From the NCBI GenBank assembly GCA_900197615.1, contig FZLR01000006.1:1-60153 (forward strand): 60,153 nucleotides of DNA, given 5' to 3'. Of the stretch, positions 1 through 8,011 are shown one piece after another. The DNA is from Rhodospirillaceae bacterium Spongia-Bin9. GTDB taxonomy: Bacteria > Pseudomonadota > Alphaproteobacteria > Bin65. Numbering within the stretch: the first letter of the stretch is position 1; the number at the start of each line of letters is the position of its first letter. The notes beneath the pieces are model-generated. The model did not search any database. It had not been told where the DNA came from and was given only the letters and a program-made list of their open reading frames with translations. A program made the position numbers and the translations under genes.

Positions 1-1
1 C

Positions 2-2356
2 GAAGAGGTGCAACGCCTGGAAGCGCAACAGAATCCGGACGTGACGCCCGAGCCCGAACCGGCGCCCGAGCCCGAACCCCAGTCAGAATCCCAGGCCGAA
101 CAGCTCCATGCCGGGGCGGTCGATCTGGGCGACATCTCCGTGTTGGGGGGACCGCAGTTCCTGCACCATACGCTGGATGACGGCGCCGACGGTGTGGCCT
201 GGTTCCGCTTCACCCTGAGCGAGGCGAAGGAGGTGGCCCTGGGGCTGCGCCAGCTCGACCGCGAAGCGGATATGGCGATCGAGGACGAGAACGGTGTCGA
301 GCTCCAGCGCAGCGCCACGGCCGGCACGGCCAACGAATGGATCGCGACGACGCTGCTGGCAGGCACCTACTATATCCGCGTCGAAGCGGGCGAGGCGGGC
401 CGGAACGATTTCGTGCTGCGGCACGGGGTTTCCGAAGCCGATGCCGAAGAGGTGCAACGCCTGGAAGCGCAACAGAATCCGGACGTGACGCCCGAGCCCC
501 GGTCAGCACACCAGGCCGAATCGCTGCCGGTGCTGCAGGTGGCGGACGCCGAAGCCGACGAGGGGCCATCGGCGACGGTCCGGTTCCGGGTAACGCTCGA
601 CGAGCCGTCGTCGGAGCCGGTGACGGTGCGCTACGAGACCGCCGACGGCACCGCGGTTGAGGGAGGCGACTACGAAGCCGGATCCGGCATTCTGACTTTC
701 GCGGCCGGCGAGACCGAGATGTGGGTCGAGGTGTCGGTCAACGACGATTCCGTCGAGGAAAGCGACGAGTCGTTCACGCTGTTGCTGAGCGACCCGACCG
801 GCGCGGCGATCGGCGATGCGGAGGCTGTGGGCACGATACGAAATACCGCGCCGCCGCTTCCGGGCGTTCCGGAGCCGGCCGGCGAGGATTTTGCGGCCGA
901 CACCGGCACAGCCGGCCGCGCCGAGGTCGGGGAAACGGTCACCGGGACCGTCGACGCGCCGCACGACCGCGACTGGTTCGCGATCTCGCTCCAGGCCGGC
1001 AAGGGGTACTCGATCGATCTCATCGGCGACTTCCTGAGCGACCGTGAGCTCCGCGACACCTATATTCACGGCATCTACGACTCCGACGGAAACCTCGTCG
1101 AGGGTACCCACGACGACGACAGCGGCGCCGGCAAGGTTGCCCGCCTCTTCTTCTCTCCCGAGGAAAGCGGCACCTATTACGTGGCGGCAGGAGCGTATCT
1201 GTCCGACACCGGCGACTACAGGCTATCCGTTTCGGAGTTCTCGATTCCGGACTCGGACGACCATCCCGCCGGCACGGCGACGACCGCCGCGCTCGGCGAA
1301 GACGGAACCGCTCTCGGTACGATCGAAGTCGCCGGCGACAGGGACTGGATCGCCGTGACCCTGGAGGGCGGAACGAACTACCGGATCGACCTCAAGGGAA
1401 GTCCGACCGGCAACGGAACTCTCAGCGATCCCTTTCTTCGCGGGATTTTCGATGCCAATGGAAATCGTGCCAGCGCCGAAAGAAACGACGACAGCGGGAC
1501 CGGCGTGAACAGCGTGGTGTATTTCACACCCGAAGATAGCGGGACCTTTTTTGTGGAGGCCGGCGCCTACGACGACGAGACCGGCACCTACACCCTTTCG
1601 GTGGCGGAGGTTGGAGACGACCTGCCGGACGATTTCGCCAACCACTCCGGGTCGACCGGCGCCATCGCCGTAGACGATACCGCCACCGGCAGTATCGACT
1701 ATATCGGCGATACGGACTGGTTTTCCGCGACCCTCGAGGCCGGACAGACCTACCGCGTCGAAATGCAGAGTCCTCCGGACAGCACACCAGCCGGTCCGGT
1801 CAACCATGTTCGCGGCGTCTACGATGCCGAAGGCGCCCTCGTCGCAGACTTTTGGGGGACTCGGGAAAAATACACCAGCAACATCGCCTTCTTCACAGCG
1901 GAAGAAGACGGCGCCTACTTTTTCGAAGCGGCCAAAAGCTGGCATTCGACGGGCGGCTACAGTATTTCCCTCCAGGAGGTCGACGACGACTTCGCGGCCG
2001 ATACGGATACAACCGGCGCAGTCGCAGTCGGCGGGTCGGCGACCGGCAGCATCGATACGCTGGACGATCGCGACTGGTTCGAGATGACGCTCGAGGCCGG
2101 GACCGCTTACCGGATCGGCATGAACGGCGATCAGACCGGCGACGGTACGCTGAAATCCCTGTATATCCGCGGAATCCACGACGCGGACGGGACGATGATT
2201 GCCGGAACGGCAGACGACGGCCGGCCGGTTCACCGCAACAGCCAGATCACCTTCACGCCGGATGAGGACGGCACCTACTATGTTGCGGCCGGCGCGTACC
2301 AGGACCGGACCGGCACCTACACGCTGTCGGTGGAGGCCGTGGCCGACACCATATAA
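2..2356 (+). CDS. Repeat-rich secreted protein with Calx-beta and PPC-like domains, 5'-truncated by window edge
   Basis: The open frame runs in from the left edge, so the N-terminus is missing; a GTG at 8 is not a credible start. The visible 784 residues begin with an EEVQRLEAQQNPDV segment and a Pro/Glu-rich linker. A pre-peptidase C-terminal-like module follows (about residues 35-145, ending YYIRVEAGEAG), then a second copy of the EEVQRLEAQQNPDV segment and a Calx-beta domain (about 180-280, with the typical YxTxDGTA and DDxxxExxExF patterns). Four related modules of about 110-125 residues follow, each with a DRDWF- or DTDWF-type motif and a TGxYxLSV ending. Such modules are usually in large exported or surface proteins that bind calcium or stick to matrix. 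No enzyme domain is visible. The function is inferred to be extracellular and structural or adhesive. The gene ends before a hairpin and is convergent with the aldolase. Confidence 0.85.
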   Translation, partial: EEVQRLEAQQNPDVTPEPEPAPEPEPQSESQAEQLHAGAVDLGDISVLGGPQFLHHTLDDGADGVAWFRFTLSEAKEVALGLRQLDREADMAIEDENGVELQRSATAGTANEWIATTLLAGTYYIRVEAGEAGRNDFVLRHGVSEADAEEVQRLEAQQNPDVTPEPRSAHQAESLPVLQVADAEADEGPSATVRFRVTLDEPSSEPVTVRYETADGTAVEGGDYEAGSGILTFAAGETEMWVEVSVNDDSVEESDESFTLLLSDPTGAAIGDAEAVGTIRNTAPPLPGVPEPAGEDFAADTGTAGRAEVGETVTGTVDAPHDRDWFAISLQAGKGYSIDLIGDFLSDRELRDTYIHGIYDSDGNLVEGTHDDDSGAGKVARLFFSPEESGTYYVAAGAYLSDTGDYRLSVSEFSIPDSDDHPAGTATTAALGEDGTALGTIEVAGDRDWIAVTLEGGTNYRIDLKGSPTGNGTLSDPFLRGIFDANGNRASAERNDDSGTGVNSVVYFTPEDSGTFFVEAGAYDDETGTYTLSVAEVGDDLPDDFANHSGSTGAIAVDDTATGSIDYIGDTDWFSATLEAGQTYRVEMQSPPDSTPAGPVNHVRGVYDAEGALVADFWGTREKYTSNIAFFTAEEDGAYFFEAAKSWHSTGGYSISLQEVDDDFAADTDTTGAVAVGGSATGSIDTLDDRDWFEMTLEAGTAYRIGMNGDQTGDGTLKSLYIRGIHDADGTMIAGTADDGRPVHRNSQITFTPDEDGTYYVAAGAYQDRTGTYTLSVEAVADTI

Positions 2357-2371
2357 CTGCAGTGTGCGGAA

Positions 2372-2397
2372 GCGGGAACCGGCGCGCCGGTTCCCGC
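2372..2397. repeat. Perfect 26-bp palindrome after the repeat protein
   Basis: The arms GCGGGAACCGGCG and CGCCGGTTCCCGC are perfectly complementary with no loop, 15 nt past the stop codon of the Calx-beta protein. There is no T-run after it, so it may be an RNA 3'-end stabiliser or a protein-binding site rather than a classic terminator. Confidence 0.5.
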
Positions 2398-2472
2398 GGC
2401 TGCTTCTCCGGTCCGCCGCTCCCGGAAGGCTTCCCGCGCTTCCGCTGCGTCATATTCCGGTAAGCAGGCGAG

Positions 2473-2503
2473 ACGCCCCGGATCGAAATCCGGGGCGTTT
2501 CGA
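2473..2503. terminator. Probable bidirectional terminator, CGAA-loop hairpin
   Basis: An 11-bp perfect stem (ACGCCCCGGAT at 2473-2483, ATCCGGGGCGT at 2488-2498) closes a CGAA tetraloop. It is followed by TTTCG on the plus strand. It lies between the convergent ends of the repeat protein (stop 2356) and the aldolase (stop 2529), where a shared terminator is expected. The T-run is short, so strength is uncertain. Confidence 0.6.
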
Positions 2504-2528
2504 TTCCATCCGCAATACCCGCCTTGTC

Positions 2529-3263
2529 CTACCCGTCCCGCCGCGCCAGGTGGTCGAAGCTGGCGCCGACGATGGCGTCCTGGCGCAGGAAGCGGCGGGC
2601 CTCAAGGCCGTGCACTTCCGGTACACTGCGGAGGCTGCCGGCAGCCTCGGCATCCAGCTGCCTGCGCGCCGCCAGTTCGAAATAGTAGGCCAGGTAGGTC
2701 GCTTCCTCGACCGACTTGCCGACGGTCAGCAGGCCGTGATGGGCCAGCAGGATGGCGCTCTTGCCGCCGAGCGCTTCGGAAATGATCCGGCCTTCCTCGT
2801 CCGCCACCGGCACGCCCGGCCATTCCGGCAGCCAGGCGCAATCGTCGTAGAGCGGCATCGCGTCCATATGGCTGCACACCAGTGGCCGGCCGATCGTCGA
2901 CAGGGCAGAGGCTGCCGGCGGATGGGTGTGGACGATGCAGTGCGCGTCCGGCCGGGCGTTGTAAATCCAGACATGGAAGCGCACGGCCGGATTGGGCATG
3001 CCCTCGCCCTCGATCGTCCGCACGTTTCCATCGACGCGCAGCAGCGTCCCTTCCGACGCTTCCTCGAATCCGGCGCCGAGCGGCAGGGTCCACCAACCGT
3101 CCGGTTCGGCGCGCACGGTGAGCTGGCCGGCAAGGCCCGCGGCATGGCCGTTCGCCGCCAGGATGCGCGCCGCAAGGACCAGCTTGGCCTTGTCCGTCCG
3201 CTCGGTGGACCGGAGGCCGCTGCCGATGGTGCTGTCGACGTGCGTGCGAATGTCGTCGGGCAT
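2529..3263 (-). CDS. Class II aldolase/adducin family protein
   Basis: 244 residues from the ATG at 3263, chosen because AGGAGA lies 5 nt upstream; a longer frame to 3428 would run through the promoter repeats. The family holds zinc-dependent aldolases and epimerases such as fuculose-phosphate aldolase, and also decarboxylases. The zinc-binding pattern is visible as HTHPPAASAL in the middle and AHHGLLTVG near the C-terminus. The protein has no signal peptide, so it should be cytoplasmic. It is divergent from the TRAP operon starting at 3443, which suggests that it acts on a hydroxy- or keto-acid brought in by that transporter. The substrate cannot be read from sequence. Confidence 0.85.
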   Translation of the reverse strand: MPDDIRTHVDSTIGSGLRSTERTDKAKLVLAARILAANGHAAGLAGQLTVRAEPDGWWTLPLGAGFEEASEGTLLRVDGNVRTIEGEGMPNPAVRFHVWIYNARPDAHCIVHTHPPAASALSTIGRPLVCSHMDAMPLYDDCAWLPEWPGVPVADEEGRIISEALGGKSAILLAHHGLLTVGKSVEEATYLAYYFELAARRQLDAEAAGSLRSVPEVHGLEARRFLRQDAIVGASFDHLARRDG

Positions 3264-3330
3264 GACCGTCTCCTGCGAGGCGCCGTTCGGACTTCGACCG
3301 GCGAAATCGGGATACACTCGCGAGTTTACC

Positions 3331-3370
3331 CGGACCGGAAAGATTTGTCCCGGACCGGAAAGATTTGTAA
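3331..3370. promoter_or_regulatory. Two 20-bp tandem repeats between aldolase and TRAP operon
   Basis: The 18-bp sequence CGGACCGGAAAGATTTGT occurs at 3331-3348 and 3351-3368, a 20-bp period, in the 179-bp divergent intergenic region. The spacing of about two helical turns would place two bound proteins on the same face of DNA. It is a candidate operator for the aldolase, the TRAP operon or both. No regulator gene is adjacent. Confidence 0.45.
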
Positions 3371-3442
3371 GGTCCGCGTTCCGTAACGCCGACGCGGCTA
3401 TCCGTCGGCGGTCAAGAAACGACACCAAGGGAGGAAACCGCC

Positions 3443-4465
3443 ATGAAACCTGTGCTCGCCGCTGCCGGCGTGGCCGTTGCGCTGACGGCGTTCTCGCCGG
3501 CCTCGCAGGCCGCCACCGAATTCGCCTTTTCCAACTGGATTCCGTGGACCCACAAGCTGTCCACGCGCCTATTGATTCCGTTGATGACAGTCATCGAGAA
3601 CAGGACCGAAGGGCGGGTGAAATTCCGCCAGCTGCCCAAGCCGCTCGGCCACCCGCGCGCCCATCTGGATATCGTCCGCACCGGCCAGGCCGGTGCCGCT
3701 TTCGGCGTCCACGGCTATTCGCCGAAGCGCCTGCGCGCCTACGCGTTCAGCGAGTTTCCGCTGACCGGGGAAGACGCGGTGGCGACGTCGGTCGCCTTCC
3801 AGCGCACCCATGACAAGTTCTTCAAGGGCAAGGGCTATTACAAGGGCGTTCACCTGATCGGCCTGAACACCCATGGCCCGGGCGTGATCCACCACTCCAA
3901 GAAGCTCATCGGCTCGATCGCCGACATGAAGGGGCAGAAGATCCGCACCGGCGGCCCCGCGCCGTTCGCCATCGTCAAGGCCTGGGGCGGCACCTCGATC
4001 CGGCTGCCGGCGCCGAAATCCTACGAAGTGCTGTCGACCGGCGTGGTCGATGGCGTCACCTTCCCCTACGAAGCGTTGACCGGCTTCAAGATCGTCAATC
4101 TGGTGAAGTTTCACACGAAGCTGCCGGGCGGGCTCTACAATTCCGGCTTCTACACGTTTATAGGCCAGAAGAAATACGATGGCCTGTCGGCGGCCGACAA
4201 GCAGGTGATCGCCAGCCTGTCCGGCGAAAACTTCGCCTATGCGGCGGGCAGGGTATGGAACCAGAACGACGCCGACGGCCTGGAGGCGGCCAAGAAGGGC
4301 GGTCACAAGTTCGGCGTGGCGACGGCCGAAATGCTGGCGTCGGTCAAGAAGATCAAGGCTAACCTGGAAGCGCGTTACATCGCCGACATGAAGAAGCAAG
4401 GCATCGACGGCGCAGCCGTGCTCAAATACTACTACGGCGAGGTGGCGAAACTGCAGGCCAACTAG
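3443..4465 (+). CDS. dctP: TRAP transporter solute-binding protein (DctP family), copy 1
   Basis: 340 residues, preceded by GGGAGGAA about 7 nt before the ATG. The first 23 residues are a Sec signal peptide ending ASQA, so the protein is periplasmic. The family captures carboxylates and hands them to DctQ/DctM for sodium-driven import. The conserved ligand arginine lies in DMKGQKIRTGG at residue 168. First gene of dctP-dctP-dctQ-dctM. The next gene is a close paralog, alignable without gaps through at least the first 170 residues. The ligand is unknown; the divergent class II aldolase hints at an oxygenated small acid. Confidence 0.93.
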   Translation: MKPVLAAAGVAVALTAFSPASQAATEFAFSNWIPWTHKLSTRLLIPLMTVIENRTEGRVKFRQLPKPLGHPRAHLDIVRTGQAGAAFGVHGYSPKRLRAYAFSEFPLTGEDAVATSVAFQRTHDKFFKGKGYYKGVHLIGLNTHGPGVIHHSKKLIGSIADMKGQKIRTGGPAPFAIVKAWGGTSIRLPAPKSYEVLSTGVVDGVTFPYEALTGFKIVNLVKFHTKLPGGLYNSGFYTFIGQKKYDGLSAADKQVIASLSGENFAYAAGRVWNQNDADGLEAAKKGGHKFGVATAEMLASVKKIKANLEARYIADMKKQGIDGAAVLKYYYGEVAKLQAN

Positions 4466-4488
4466 CCGGCCGGGTACAAGCGGCCGGC
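4465..4488 (+). terminator. Intercistronic hairpin between the two dctP genes
   Basis: The arms GCCGGCCG (4465-4472) and CGGCCGGC (4481-4488) flank an 8-nt loop and start at the last base of the dctP copy 1 stop codon. No T-run follows. Such hairpins often stabilise the upstream binding-protein message or attenuate downstream expression. Two copies of TCCGGTGTCGTG follow around 4548-4571 in the 209-bp spacer. Confidence 0.45.
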
Positions 4489-4674
4489 GGCGTGTCGGGC
4501 GGCCGGAAACGGAAGTCTCGCGGCTTTCGAATCCCGGCCGTCCCGTCCGGTGTCGTGTCCGGTGTCGTGTTCGGGCGGCCTGACCGGCGCGCTTTACGGT
4601 TGCATTCCGTTCCCCTACTCTCCCGGCCGATGCACCGCCGAACGGTGCGGCTCGTTCTTCCGGGAGGGAAATTT

Positions 4675-5691
4675 ATGAGAAGAAGTCTGCTTGCCGCCGG
4701 CGCGATGTCGGCGATCGCCTTGGCCGCTGCGCCGGCCACGGCCGCCTCGACCCTGACGTATGCGTCGTGGATTCCGTGGACCCATCCGATCAATGTCAAT
4801 CTGTACGTTCCGTGGATGAATGCGATCGAGAAGGCATCGAAAGGCGACGTGAAATTCCGCCGCCTGCCCAAGGGCATCGGGCATCCCCGCTCCTATCTGG
4901 ACGGCGTGCGCACCGGCCAGATCGACGCCGGCTTCAGCGTTCACGGTTATTCGCCGAAGCGCTTCGCCGCCTATCTGTTCGCCGAAATGCCGTTTCTCGG
5001 CGACCGCGCCGTGGCGTCGTCGGTTGCGCTGCAACGCACGCACGAGAAATTCTTCGCAGCCGGAAACTACTATCCGGGCACGAAGCTGATCGGAATGAAC
5101 ACCCATGGTCCGGGCCTGATCTTCCATTCCAAGAAGCATATCCGCACCCCGGCCGACATGAAGGGCCAGAAGATGCGGACCGGCGGGCCGATCCCGAAGC
5201 AGATCGTCGAAGCCTGGGGCGGTGTGCCGATCCGGCAACCGGCGCCGAAGTCCTACGAAATCCTGTCCACCGGCATTGCCGACGGCATCACCTTCCCCTG
5301 GGAATCGCTGGTGAGCTTCAAAATCCTGAAGCTGGTGCCCTATGCCACCTACATTCCCGGCGGCCTGTACAGTTCAAGCCACTATCTGGTGATGAACGAG
5401 AAGAAATACGATGCGCTGTCGCCGGCCGGGAAGAAGGCGGTCGACAGCTATTCCGGCGAGAACTTCGCCAAAATGGGCGGCGCAGCCTGGGACAAGATCA
5501 ACGACGAGGGTCTTGCGGAAGCGAAGAAGGCCGGAAACAAAATAATCACGGCGCCCAAGGCCGTGGTAGACGCGGTCGGCGTACTCAACAAAAAGTTCGA
5601 AGCCGAATATTTCAAGGCTGCGGAGTCCAAGGGCATCGACGGCAAGGCGGTGCTGAAATTCTACCGGGCCGAAGTCGCCAAACTCCAATAG
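4675..5691 (+). CDS. dctP: TRAP transporter solute-binding protein (DctP family), copy 2
   Basis: 338 residues from the ATG at 4675, behind GGGAGGGAA; the frame is open further upstream but without a ribosome site. The signal peptide spans residues 1-23 (ending ATA). It shares long identical blocks with copy 1 (IPWTH, VHGYSPKR, NTHGPG, ADMKGQK, RTGGP, APKSYE, SGENFA, KGIDG, EVAKLQ). The ligand arginine is again residue 168. The pair arose by tandem duplication. Residues near the binding cleft differ (for example GGPAPFAIVKAWGG against GGPIPKQIVEAWGG), so the two may bind different ligands while sharing one membrane channel. Confidence 0.93.
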   Translation: MRRSLLAAGAMSAIALAAAPATAASTLTYASWIPWTHPINVNLYVPWMNAIEKASKGDVKFRRLPKGIGHPRSYLDGVRTGQIDAGFSVHGYSPKRFAAYLFAEMPFLGDRAVASSVALQRTHEKFFAAGNYYPGTKLIGMNTHGPGLIFHSKKHIRTPADMKGQKMRTGGPIPKQIVEAWGGVPIRQPAPKSYEILSTGIADGITFPWESLVSFKILKLVPYATYIPGGLYSSSHYLVMNEKKYDALSPAGKKAVDSYSGENFAKMGGAAWDKINDEGLAEAKKAGNKIITAPKAVVDAVGVLNKKFEAEYFKAAESKGIDGKAVLKFYRAEVAKLQ

Positions 5692-5700
5692 TGGCAACGC

Positions 5701-6255
5701 GTGACTGAACAGCTGGAAAAGCCGGCAGATCTCCGGGTTTCGCCGCTGGCCTACTGGATCGGCGTTGTGCCGCTCCAGGCGCTGGCGGTGATCTCCTGTG
5801 CGGTCCTGTTCCTGATGATGACGCTGACTTTTGTCGACGTCACCGGGCGTTATATGTTCAACAGCCCGCTGCCGGCGCTCGCCGAAATCATCGCGTTCAT
5901 GATGGCCGGGCTGGTGTTCTGCGTCCTGCCGTTGGTGTGCTTCCGCGAGGGCCATGTCACAATCGACCTGCTGGACGGCGTGGTGCCTTCCAGGCTGAAG
6001 CGCGCGCAGGGCGTGTTCATCAACCTCGTCGCTGCCGGCGCCGTGCTGTTCATCGCCTGGCGCCTGTGGGTCAAGGCCATGACCCATCTGGAGTTCGAAG
6101 AAGCGACCGACGAACTCTATTTGGATATCTGGCCGTTCAGCACAGGCATGGCGATCCTGTGCGTGCTGGCGGCGGTCGCCCAGCTCGCTGCGGCGGTCGC
6201 CTATCTGACCGGCGCCCGCGACGATCCCGCCCAAGCCTCGGAACCGACCGCATGA
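5701..6255 (+). CDS. dctQ: TRAP transporter small permease (DctQ)
   Basis: 184 residues from a GTG start 9 nt after the preceding stop codon. Four hydrophobic segments are visible (about residues 20-45, 58-80, 98-120 and 140-160), the DctQ layout. The conserved VTGRYMFN and REGHVTID type motifs are present. DctQ links the membrane channel to the solute receptor. It overlaps dctM by 4 nt (ATGA), indicating translational coupling. Confidence 0.92.
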   Translation: MTEQLEKPADLRVSPLAYWIGVVPLQALAVISCAVLFLMMTLTFVDVTGRYMFNSPLPALAEIIAFMMAGLVFCVLPLVCFREGHVTIDLLDGVVPSRLKRAQGVFINLVAAGAVLFIAWRLWVKAMTHLEFEEATDELYLDIWPFSTGMAILCVLAAVAQLAAAVAYLTGARDDPAQASEPTA

Positions 6256-7640
6256 CTGTCGCGCTGCTGGGTTTCGCGGCGCTGTTGACGCTATCCTTCC
6301 TGCGCGTGCCGATCGCCTTCTCGATGATCATCGTCGGCTTCATCGGCATGAGCTGGTCGATGAACTTTGACGGCGCGCTCGCCAATGTCGGCCAGACGGC
6401 GTTCGACGCGGCGATCAATTACGAGCTGTCCGTGGTGCCGCTGTTCGTCCTGATGGGTAATTTCGTGACCCGGGCGCGCCTGTCCGAGGAACTGTATACC
6501 GCCTCCAACGCCTTTCTCGGCCACCGCAAGGGCGGGCTGGCCATGGCGACCATCGTTGCCTGTGGCGGCTTTAGCGCGGTCTGCGGCTCCAGCCTCGCGA
6601 CGGCGGCGACCATGTCGAAGGTCGCCATGCCCTCGATGCGCCGCTACGGCTACGACGACGGGCTGGCGGCCGGCGCGATCGCCGCCGGCGGCACCCTCGG
6701 AATCCTCATTCCGCCCAGCGTGTTGCTGGTCATCTACGGCATCCTGACGCAGACCAATATCGGCAAGCTGTTCGCCGCCGGCGTCGTGCCCGGCATCGTC
6801 GGGATCCTGTTCTACCTGCTGGCGGTGCGTGCCGTGATCACCATATGGCCGGCGCTCGGCCCGCGCGGCGACCGCACGGACTGGCGCGGCCGGTTGCTTG
6901 CGCTGCGCGACGTTTGGGGCGTGCTGACGCTGTTCGTCTTCGTCATGGGCGGCATCTACGGCGGCGTCTTCAGCCCGACCGAGGCGGCCGGCATCGGCGC
7001 CTTCGGCGCCTTCGTATTCGCTGTCGCCCGGCGCACCATGGACCTGCGCGGCTTCTACGCCGTGCTGCTGGAAAGTGCAGCGACGACTGCGATGCTGTTC
7101 ACGGTGCTGATCGGCGCGCTGGTCTTCGCCAACTTCATCAACTTCACGACCTTCCCGCAGACGCTGCTCGATATCGCGGCGAATTTCGAGGACAACCCCT
7201 GGCTCGTCCTGGCCGCCATCCTGCTGATCTATGTGCTGCTCGGCTGCGTCTTCGAGAGTCTGTCGATGATTCTGCTGACGGTGCCGATCTTCTTCCCGCT
7301 GATCTTGGAATTGGGGCCGGGATTCGTACCGCCCTTCTGGCATCTGTTCACCGGCCAGATGCCGCCGATGTGGGACTTGGTCGCCGATGTCGGCCTCGGG
7401 CTCAACCCGACCGAGGTCGCCGTGTGGTTCGGTATCGTCGTGGTGGTGATTACCGAGATCAGCCTTATCACGCCGCCAGTCGGCCTCAACGTCTTCGTGC
7501 TGCGCGGCGTGCTGCCGGACGTGCGCACCACGACCATCTTCCGCGGCGTCACGGCCTACTGGATCGCCGACCTGTTCCGGCTCACGCTGATCGTCGCCGT
7601 GCCGACCCTGTCGCTCTTGCTCGCCAGTTACGTCCGATAA
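6252..7640 (+). CDS. dctM: TRAP transporter large permease (DctM)
   Basis: 462 residues from an ATG overlapping the dctQ stop (ATGA); the frame is open upstream but that part lies inside dctQ. The protein is hydrophobic throughout with about 12 membrane segments. The DctM motifs GGFSAVCGSSLATAATM, GGTLGILIPPS, SPTEAAGIGA and LITPPVGLNVFV are present. It forms the sodium:solute symport channel. It is the last gene of the operon; no strong terminator is seen after it. Confidence 0.94.
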   Translation: MTVALLGFAALLTLSFLRVPIAFSMIIVGFIGMSWSMNFDGALANVGQTAFDAAINYELSVVPLFVLMGNFVTRARLSEELYTASNAFLGHRKGGLAMATIVACGGFSAVCGSSLATAATMSKVAMPSMRRYGYDDGLAAGAIAAGGTLGILIPPSVLLVIYGILTQTNIGKLFAAGVVPGIVGILFYLLAVRAVITIWPALGPRGDRTDWRGRLLALRDVWGVLTLFVFVMGGIYGGVFSPTEAAGIGAFGAFVFAVARRTMDLRGFYAVLLESAATTAMLFTVLIGALVFANFINFTTFPQTLLDIAANFEDNPWLVLAAILLIYVLLGCVFESLSMILLTVPIFFPLILELGPGFVPPFWHLFTGQMPPMWDLVADVGLGLNPTEVAVWFGIVVVVITEISLITPPVGLNVFVLRGVLPDVRTTTIFRGVTAYWIADLFRLTLIVAVPTLSLLLASYVR

Positions 7641-8011
7641 CAGGGGCGAAGTGCGCCCGGAATCCGGCTTGAACCATTCCGGCATCGCTTCTGCTTGAGG
7701 ATTTGGAATACGGAGGATGGGGCGCTCCGCAGCCCGTCTCCTCGCTCGTCGGAAGCGCGTTCGCTTCCCGGCACCCATTTCGCGCAGGCTCGGATGGCGC
7801 GGGGTGTGTTGACCAGCTCCCTAATTTGACCCCTTAGAATCGAATGATTTCAACAGGATCGCGCACCGATAGGCGATGAACGCTTGCGCCGAACGACACC
7901 CAATAGAAACTTGGTGAAGTCTGTACTAGTAATTTTTAGAGCTCCATAGTAGTAATTTCATGATGCCCCTAACCGCATTCTAGTGAGGCGAACCGATCGG
8001 AGTTGTTGTCC
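7641..8011. other. Intergenic stretch with AT-richer 3' half
   Basis: 371 nt without a credible gene. From about 7810 the base composition becomes clearly more AT-rich than the flanks. A 9-bp repeat TAGTAATTT occurs at 7927-7935 and 7950-7958, just upstream of the ATPase gene, and may be part of its promoter or operator. The sudden composition change suggests the left boundary of an acquired segment. No inverted terminal repeats could be recognised. Confidence 0.5.

Noticed and set aside
1223-2233. 336-codon minus-strand frame opposite the Calx-beta protein
   Set aside because: Shadow frame; the plus-strand protein has repeated domains with consistent motifs.
6291-7778. Long minus-strand open frame of 495 codons opposite dctM
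   Set aside because: It is a shadow of dctM caused by high GC; its composition (runs of D, H, Q, R, E) is typical of antisense translation and no domain is visible.
7800-7860. Possible insertion-sequence end near GACCAGCTCCCTAATTTGAC
   Set aside because: The phrase looks like some transposon ends, but no inverted partner, target duplication or transposase fragment was found nearby.
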